A program made the translations under genes and the position numbers. This document shows, piece by piece, positions 60,231-64,000 of a DNA stretch of 64,000 nucleotides (position 1 is the first letter of the stretch; each line of letters begins with the position of its first letter). The DNA comes from Hydractinia symbiolongicarpus. Lineage: Eukaryota; Cnidaria; Hydrozoa; Anthoathecata; Hydractiniidae. The notes under the pieces were generated by a model. That model was not told the DNA's origin. It searched no databases and was given only the letters and a program-made list of their open reading frames with translations. The stretch is from positions 35,443,828-35,507,827 of the forward strand of contig NC_079876.1 of NCBI RefSeq assembly GCF_029227915.1, given 5' to 3'.

Positions 60231-60789
60231 CGGAATTTTCTCAAAAAAAATGTTATTCGTAACAACAAAAAAATAATCTTAACATTTGTAACAACAGAAT
60301 ATTTAATGAAATAGGAAAATCGAAAACAAAGGAAAACTAGCAGCAGCACTAATTTCGAAATGAAATACCTGTTATGAAGATGATTTTTACCTGATAATAT
60401 ATTGTAGAAGCAATTAGGAGGAATGGAGTCATCAATGCTATAACAGTAATGTGTACTATCAGAAATCGTATATATAAGTACAAAATATTTTACATAAATA
60501 TTTTACTAAACAAAACGTGAGATTATTACACTAACGGGTTTAGCATAGAAATGTGCACGCAAATCTTTACGTTTATTTTTGTTATTGTTTAGTGCTGCAA
60601 TTTTGTGACTTTTAACACCATTATATAATGTTGGTGTTCAATTCACACAATTTCAGGTTCTTATGTCTTTAGTTTTATAAATATGATTTGTTAGCACTAT
60701 TTAAGAGTTACGCAAAGTAATTAACGAGAGGCAAACAAAAGAAAAATGACACCAAAAACATGTCAACGATTAACTTACCCTTGGAACCG

Positions 60790-60885
60790 AGAAGAGGTGG
60801 AGGTGGTGCAGAGGTGGAGGTGGTGCAGTGTTATTGTGCGAGCAATCTTGCAGAGGAGTACAGCAAACCGGGAGGAGGTAAGTGG
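60790..60885. other. 17-bp tandem pair flanked by splice-like sites
   Basis: GAGGTGGAGGTGGTGCA occurs twice in tandem (about 60,794-60,827). To the right is a consensus donor on the plus strand (GGAG|GTAAGT, about 60,876). To the left is a consensus donor on the minus strand (CAAGG|GTAAGT, about 60,778). Either strand could therefore hold a short exon, but neither frame has a recognisable product. Confidence 0.3.
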
Positions 60886-61464
60886 CCGATAATGAGAAAA
60901 TTTGTTTGTTGCGGATGCTTCATTGTTGTGTATTGTTAATAAATGTTAATGTATTTACTATTATCACTGCAAAACTTATTTCTTAGACTGAATACCTTTA
61001 GTTTATTTAAAAGTTATAATGTTAAAATTGCATTTAAATATATATAAAAAAGATAAAATATTAAAATTGCATAAAAAATATTTAAAAGATAAATTGTTAA
61101 AATAGCATAAAAAAATATTTAAAAGACAAAATCTGAAAATATTAGAAATTAAAATAATTATGAAAAAAAGGTCTAAAATTTAATTGTATTCTGATATTAA
61201 CAGCAGCACCCATGCGTGAACAGTAGGACGTAGCTTGAACAATCACCAGAATCACTATAATGCAAGAAATTATTTTTAAAAATATTTTTGAACATCAAAT
61301 ACAGATTAGAAATAAAATAAACATTTCTCACCATATTTGCTGAAGACACAGTGATTAGAGGATTTCAGAGAGCATGTGGAGACGTGTATCTGTAGCTATC
61401 ATCTTCATCATTGGGGAAGCCAGGGTACAAAGGGAAGAGGTATTGGCAAAAAAAATGAGGGACA
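60886..61464. other. AT-rich non-coding stretch
   Basis: Low-complexity AAAATATTTAAAAGATAAA words at 61,020-61,140, then mixed sequence. No gene supported. Confidence 0.5.
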
Positions 61465-62173
61465 CAGTGACGGATTCAAAATCTTCTAAAAACTCTTGGG
61501 TAATTTAGTATTGTTTGGTTCAATTTATTCACATATTAGATTTAGAGATAAAATTTAAAATCATAATGATAAAAAGACAATATAAAATTATAAAATATAA
61601 CATAAAGTAAAAATTATTATATAAAATAAAATAATAAAATATAAAATGAAATTAAAAAATTATATATAAAAGTTGCTATTTAAAATAATAATGATAAAAA
61701 AAGATATAAATAGTGAACTAATAAAACTTAAAATTATGGGTAATAAGATCAGATAATATGTATAAAAGTTAAAATTAAATGTAATAATGATAAAAAGACA
61801 TAAATAGTAAAATAATAAAATTTAAAAGTATGGGTAATAAGATCAGATAGATTACAATATTATATATAAAAGTTAAAATTAAATGTAATAATGATAAAAA
61901 AAAGTTTAACCTTAGGCCGCATTGTTCCTTTTTTCTCTTTTTGGGTATTTTAATTTAATGATCATAGTTTTCGTGGAGATAGTATAAATCAATGTATTAA
62001 AAAAATGTCCCTAATGTCTTTGTGAGATGTATATGAGACTGCATGTGAAACACATTTGAATTAAAGTATTAACTTGATTTTAAAAAGGCTGCAGGTTGTT
62101 GTGATTTTAAATTGTGATTTTATAATAACTAACTACTTTCTGAATTTTTCTACAATTCCTGAATCCGTCACTG
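61465..62173. mobile_element. Candidate hAT-type non-autonomous element
   Basis: The ends are a perfect 14-bp inverted repeat, CAGTGACGGATTCA (61,465) and TGAATCCGTCACTG (ending 62,173). The CAGTG-CGGAT form resembles hAT superfamily ends. The inside is very AT-rich with ATAATGATAAAAAGAC repeats at about 61,565, 61,690, 61,785 and 61,885. It has no transposase. The flanking 8-mers (GAGGGACA and CATTGAAC) do not match, so a target duplication is not supported. Confidence 0.5.
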
Positions 62174-62428
62174 CATTGAACTTAACGTAAAACGCAAACA
62201 TAAAACATGGGGATATTAAAACAAAGCCGTCCCACAATAGACAGTAGTGGCTTAAACTTTAAAACTGTTTTCCTTTTTGACCGAACGTTTTAAAAATGCC
62301 TTTTTTATTATTATTTAGCATTGGGAGCAGCACATCCTTACACACAGTTCTGTATTGGAAGCACAAATGCCCAGCTTAACCCAATTAGTCTTGTAGGAAG
62401 AAAACAATGCAATGCACCGAAGAGATGA

Positions 62429-62737
62429 ATGCAGACAGATATCACTTGTGTACAGTTACTGCAGCAATGCTTTTGCTCAACATGTCAAAACTTTTACGTT
62501 CCTGTTAAGCGTCATGCTAACATTTCTTTCTACGAAAATTATTTGCTGAAAACAGAGAACGCACATATATTGCTGCAAAATGATCAGCTCTGTCATTTTA
62601 TACACATAGTTAGTATGCTACCCTTGCATATTTTTCACAGAACTTCTTGTTTTTTTACATTGATGGTCAAAGTCTCCAGCTTAAAGGTTTTTTTAAGCAA
62701 TCTATTTACCGATACTTTTCTCAATTATAAGTTTTAA
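62429..62737 (+). CDS. 102-codon open frame, unknown
   Basis: An ATG frame with five cysteines in the first half and several hydrophobic runs. No domain recognised and no splice context. Chance is quite likely in this composition. Listed because it is the longest frame in the right flank. Confidence 0.12.
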   Translation: MQTDITCVQLLQQCFCSTCQNFYVPVKRHANISFYENYLLKTENAHILLQNDQLCHFIHIVSMLPLHIFHRTSCFFTLMVKVSSLKVFLSNLFTDTFLNYKF

Positions 62738-62924
62738 AGAATAGTGGATTGTAGGCTTTTTTGTGGCATATAAATATATGGTTTTAAAGGCAGAAAGGAA
62801 GTTATGATATGCGATAAATTTATTTAGTTTTAAATAAAAACTTACACCAACGGCGATTTGTTTTAACTAATCTCGCTAATTTTAATTGAATTTTGCCATC
62901 ATTAGAACACAAATAATTACGAAG

Positions 62925-63990
62925 CTATAGAATGATGCACGATATCTGGTTTTAGTAGAAAAAATACAGTCTCAATAACAAAAATTTCAGGAATATTTTG
63001 AAGATAGTGTTATGCATATATATTAGTCATATTATGCATATTTTAAAAAATATTGGTTCTTTAATTGGAATAAATGTTTTGGTAATTTTTTCAATAATAA
63101 TGTGAGAATTGCTCAGTAAATTAGGAGTGTAATATTGGTTTTGATTCACCAGTCTCGACAATAGTAAAGAAATATGTTTATTTCATCAAACTGAAAACAA
63201 TCTCAGAACAAAACGAACAACTGCAGATATTATTTACATCATTTTTTTACCCAATTGTACCCAAGATCTTACCAGCTTTTAGCTTTATTTTACAATTTCT
63301 AATTTTACTTTCGGTTACAGATTCACCTAGAAATATTTAAAAAAGGGAACGGATATCATTATTTTGTGTTTTGTTGTACGTAGATTTTTTAAAACGTTAA
63401 TCCTGTTTTCTAATTAGCGAAGGAATATAATTTTTGTTTGGCTTTGTCCTAAAAACCAATAGGTGATAAAAAAATTACGATTGTGTCCATTATTCCTTTT
63501 TGATCAGAATAACAAATGTTATAAAAAACAAAACCTTTCTGTTTTTCGAACAAGTAATCATTTTGAGCATATTTTTCAAAAATATTATGTCAATTTTTGA
63601 CGCAAATATGGCCTCAGTCAGTAAGAACTATTTTCCATCTCAAGACAGGAACAGAAAAAATTCTGAGCATGCTTAACACGTGGGTTAAACATTTTGGAGC
63701 TATAGAGTGATTCACGATATTTGCTTTGTAGAAAAAAGTGTATAGGTACATTTTGTTTTTTAAGAATCATCACTCTCATTATCCCAAAATTAGGGAATAT
63801 TTTAAATAATAATGTCAATACTTTCTTTGAACCATATATCACTTTAAAAGTTATATTATGCCTACTTAAAAAACTATTGGTTCTTTTATTGACATGAATG
63901 TTTTAGTAATTTTTTTTCAATCATAATATGATATTTGCTCAATAAATTATGATTGAAATGTTAGTTTTGTAAGATTAAACAAAAAAAATT
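62925..63990 (+). repeat. Degenerate direct repeat, spacing about 0.8 kb
   Basis: The block GAAGCTATAGAATGATGCAC...ATTATGCATATTTTAAAAAA...TATTGGTTCTTTAATTG (about 62,930-63,150) recurs in the same order at 63,697-63,990 (GAGCTATAGAGTGATTCACG..., TATTGGTTCTTTTATTG...). The sequence between is AT-rich with no gene. Copies are diverged, so the duplication is old. Confidence 0.6.
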
Positions 63991-64000
63991 TATCGCATCA

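Larger units (their letters stand above)
56850..60380 (+). repeat. Array module A3 (right end of the array)
   Basis: The most diverged A copy. It keeps the plus-strand exon candidate in its longest form, the minisatellite and the CATTCGCGGAATTTTC block. It lacks the AT-rich tract and breaks off at about 60,380 into unrelated sequence, so the array ends here. The 60-codon minus-strand frame at 58,042-58,224 is the truncated counterpart of 41,472-41,735. Confidence 0.85.

Noticed and set aside
61441-62181. 8-bp target duplication for the candidate hAT element
   Set aside because: The flanking 8-mers GAGGGACA and CATTGAAC do not match, so I do not claim a duplication.

Overview
The window looks like a gene-poor, AT-rich stretch of an invertebrate animal genome. 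A cnidarian, perhaps a hydrozoan, is my best guess from base composition and from the kinds of mobile elements present, but nothing here proves the taxon. There is no operon structure, no long open frame, no rRNA or intact tRNA, and no CRISPR. Almost every ATG-to-stop stretch is under 115 codons, so protein-coding signal had to be read from decayed frames, splice-like sites and comparison of repeated copies.

Layout. 1-8,150: scattered mobile-element wreckage. It holds a broken C2H2-finger protein (about 2,500-3,400, + strand) and a clearly recognisable but frameshifted PIF/Harbinger transposase (about 5,735-6,500, - strand). Next to the transposase, in divergent orientation, is a broken MADF/Myb-like gene (about 7,150-7,705, + strand). 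These two are the gene pair carried by PIF/Harbinger elements. 8,150-16,740: half copies of a piggyBac-like (TTAA) miniature element, an inverted partial copy of the large repeat found further on, a GC-richer island at about 10,730-11,160, purine-rich repeats, a 15-bp minisatellite, and a 440-bp tandem repeat with stacked GC hairpins.

16,740-60,380 is one large imperfect tandem array. I split it into modules Y, X, Z and A in the order Y0 | X1-Y1-A1 | X2-Y2-Z2-A2 | X3-Y3-Z3-A3. The spacing between R2 and R3 is 12,820 bp at the A/X junction, and identity is high. X and Y are themselves old paralogues of each other, built of smaller subrepeats. Y starts with a tRNA-like A-box/B-box pair in two copies. 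A modules carry a 50-65 bp minisatellite and, in A1 and A2, a long AT-rich tract.

The array is not just satellite DNA. Z2 holds a plausible signal-peptide exon (40,408-40,498, -) and, in matching splice phase, an 80-codon exon (39,500-39,741, -) that resembles half of an immunoglobulin-like domain. The Z3 copy of this exon differs by two 6-bp insertions and two stop codons. Y1 and Y3 carry a short C-terminal frame with tyrosine motifs whose 24-codon core differs only at synonymous sites. The A modules carry a + strand frame whose copies differ by 51-bp and 3-bp indels. I infer a tandem family of small cell-surface or secreted Ig-like genes, mostly pseudogenes, on both strands. Clusters of this general design are known from hydrozoan allorecognition loci, but I cannot identify this one as such.

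60,380-64,000: unique AT-rich sequence with a candidate hAT-type non-autonomous element and a degenerate direct repeat of about 0.8 kb.
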